Part shown: one piece after another, positions 62,301 through 64,000 of the stretch
Layout: every line of letters begins with the position of its first letter
Numbering within the stretch: the stretch's first letter is position 1
Assembly: GCA_964007475.1 (NCBI GenBank)
Contig: OZ023273.1
Coordinates: 43,339,525-43,403,524, forward strand
Length of the DNA stretch: 64,000 bases
Reading direction: 5' to 3'
Origin: Hybos culiciformis
Lineage: Eukaryota > Arthropoda > Insecta > Diptera > Hybotidae
The notes under the pieces: generated by a model
Told to the model about the DNA's origin: nothing
The model's database searches: none
What the model saw: the letters and a program-made list of their open reading frames with translations, nothing else
Made by a program: the position numbers and the translations under genes

Positions 62301-62838
62301 AAGATAAAGAAAAAAAAAATTTACAATTTTGTTTTAACTATGTTTAGAAAAAAAGAAAAAGAAATAAATATATAATGTACGTTAAATATGATTTTACGTT
62401 TTTTCTTGCATGATTTTCGATTCTTATACATGGCGTAAGTATTTAAAGTTGATTGTCCTACTTCCTGTTGTTATTAGAATTCAAATCAAGATAATATGCT
62501 TTTGTTATGAAATACTCTATACTGAGGCAATTAAGTAGAAGTTTTTAATGAATCAAGAATAATAACAGTGACAGCTATCAATGTTGCTTCTCTTTATGCT
62601 CAAACTGCTAAATATAGATCTGCGGGTTTTGATGATTATCTTAATTCTAAAAAAAAAAATTTTAAGATACCGCATTTTATAAGTTGATGGTATGTTTGTG
62701 TAATATTATAAATATAACTTTAAAACATTAGAGAACTAGTAAAATGCTTTAGAATCGTTTGAAAATGTCTTTCGTAAGAATTTCAAATTTAATATTAAAC
62801 CCATTTTTATTTAAACGGAGTCATATTATAGCAATTTT
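59358..62838 (+). other. 3' UTR of the dpr-like gene and downstream A+T-rich DNA
   Basis: Sequence after the TGA is A+T-rich. AATAAA hexamers occur at 59494, 59511 and 59569 and could serve as polyadenylation signals, but such hexamers are expected by chance in this DNA, so the transcript end cannot be placed. No other gene or structured repeat was recognised up to 62838. Confidence 0.4.
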
Positions 62839-63467
62839 AAGTGGCGTAGCTAGAAAGTATAGGCCCTTATGCCAAAATGATGGAAGGGCCGCTGTGAATA
62901 AATGTAAAAAGTATTAAAGAAATACAAAAAAAGTCTTTATAATTTTTATAATACTTTATATTATAAAAGTAGTAATAATAATAATTAATAATAATAATAA
63001 TGAGAATATTAAATAATCAAATTAAAATTTCTTTTTTCTAGCTTTTGCACTTGCAAAATCGTTAATAAGATCACTCAGATGATCCTCAGATGATTCACCC
63101 AATTCATTCAATACATATTTCATTACTCACTATACTTGCGAATAGGAATTACACTTGATAATGCATTGAAAATATATTATGAATCATATATTACACTCGT
63201 TTCTTTTTTGAGTTGCACTATTCATATAATGTATTGAATAAATACAGTGTATTCACGAGTGATTTGTAATATAAGAGTACTCATGCATTTCTCTGATGTG
63301 AGTTATAAAAAAAATATAAACTTCGCTGCTGGATAATTAGTTTTTTATCCAACTTAAAGCTTGGTCTGAATCGATTTAAAAAAAAAAAACTGTATTACAA
63401 GGGGCCCCTAAACGTAGAGGGCCCCTATGCCTTGCTTACTCTTGCTATAATGGTAGCTACGCCACTT
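62839..63467. mobile_element. Inverted-repeat element with AAGTGGCGTAGCTA ends (probably hAT-type MITE)
   Basis: AAGTGGCGTAGCTA (62839-62852) and TAGCTACGCCACTT (63454-63467) are perfect 14-bp inverted copies, 629 bp apart end to end. Similarity continues inward in weaker form: GGCCCTTATGCC near the left end against GGCCCCTATGCC in the right end. GTGGCGTAGC ends are typical of hAT-type non-autonomous elements of many animals (recalled knowledge). No clean 8-bp target duplication is visible, so the family is uncertain. Inside is a TAA-rich microsatellite (about 62970-63005) and no coding capacity; the minus-strand frame at the right end is translation of the terminal repeat. Confidence 0.75.
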
Positions 63468-63707
63468 ATTTTTCCTAGTGTCGAAAGCCATAATATTTGT
63501 ATGGCTTTTAGTATGTATTTTCAATAACTTTATTCTCACAAAATTATAATTACATATTTGAGCTCCAAGAACTGTCCTCATTTTCGTAGTTAAATACAGA
63601 AAATTATCCAAAAAGTCACTTAAATTTTCATACTTTCTTTGGGAAAGTTGTTCCTAAATTCAATTGAAGTCGAATAAATCGGGTTATTACTGAAAGTAAG
63701 GCTATAT

Positions 63708-63840
63708 CGGAGTATTGTAGTAATTTTCTTTAATAGCTGACCAAGTCGTATGCTTACCCTGTGGCAGTTTCCTTTATCCGGAGTATTGTAGTAATTTTCT
63801 GACCAAGTCGTATGCTTACCCTGTGGCAGTTTCTTTTATC
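63708..63840. repeat. Recent tandem duplication of 71- and 62-bp units
   Basis: Units 63708-63778 and 63779-63840 are nearly identical (both start CGGAGTATTGTAGTAATTTT and contain ACCAAGTCGTATGCTTACCC). They differ by a 9-base gap (TTTAATAGC present only in the first) and one substitution. The near identity points to a young duplication. Confidence 0.92.
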
Positions 63841-64000
63841 CTTTACCTCTAGCATTAGGCACTAATCAAACTTCATATTAACTTCGATATTTTTTTTATT
63901 AGAATATAGGTATCCAAGACGGAAAGTTCGTTTCATTATATATATTAAATATATTTAATATATATTATATATATAAAAAAGTTAAAGTACCAGATGTTTT

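Noticed and set aside
63408..63611. 67-codon minus-strand frame
   Set aside because: It starts in flanking DNA and runs into the terminal repeat of the 62839-63467 element; no family resemblance.

Overview
The window looks like nuclear DNA of an insect or other arthropod. It is extremely A+T-rich, full of poly-A/poly-T runs and short microsatellites. The only convincing cellular gene is split into small exons by long introns and encodes a defective proboscis extension response (Dpr) family protein, a two-Ig neuronal surface receptor family of arthropods. No bacterial-style gene packing, rRNA, tRNA or CRISPR array was seen. Nearly all short open frames look like chance openings in A+T-rich DNA.

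The dpr-like gene is on the + strand and occupies the right half. Five coding exons join in phase to 912 nt (303 residues plus stop): 35064-35136 (signal peptide), 51769-51923 and 54072-54282 (Ig1), 56896-57153 (Ig2) and 59143-59357 (end of Ig2, Asn/Ser-rich stalk, C-terminal hydrophobic segment). The introns are about 16.6, 2.1, 2.6 and 2.0 kb. The acceptor of exon 3 is odd. It has no adjacent pyrimidine tract, but about 254 nt upstream of it contain no AG, which is the signature of a distant branch point. A strong-looking decoy acceptor 322 nt upstream would put a stop codon directly after exon 2.

The left half (1-34975) has no recognisable host gene but does hold mobile DNA. There are three hAT-type elements: 16660-17628, 18301-19126 (perfect 8-bp target duplication, degenerate transposase piece) and 27012-27772 (retains the hAT C-terminal dimerisation region). 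There is also a repeat family built from a ~160-bp hairpin followed by a minisatellite tail, in clear copies or part copies at 19354-19580, 20215-20745 and 32796-33310. A relatively CpG-rich island lies at about 12990-13680.

Two further inverted-repeat elements lie to the right: one in dpr intron 1 (43602-44080) and one downstream of the gene (62839-63467). A recent-looking tandem duplication sits at 63708-63840. Everything is read by eye; family names for elements without protein remnants rest on terminal repeats only.
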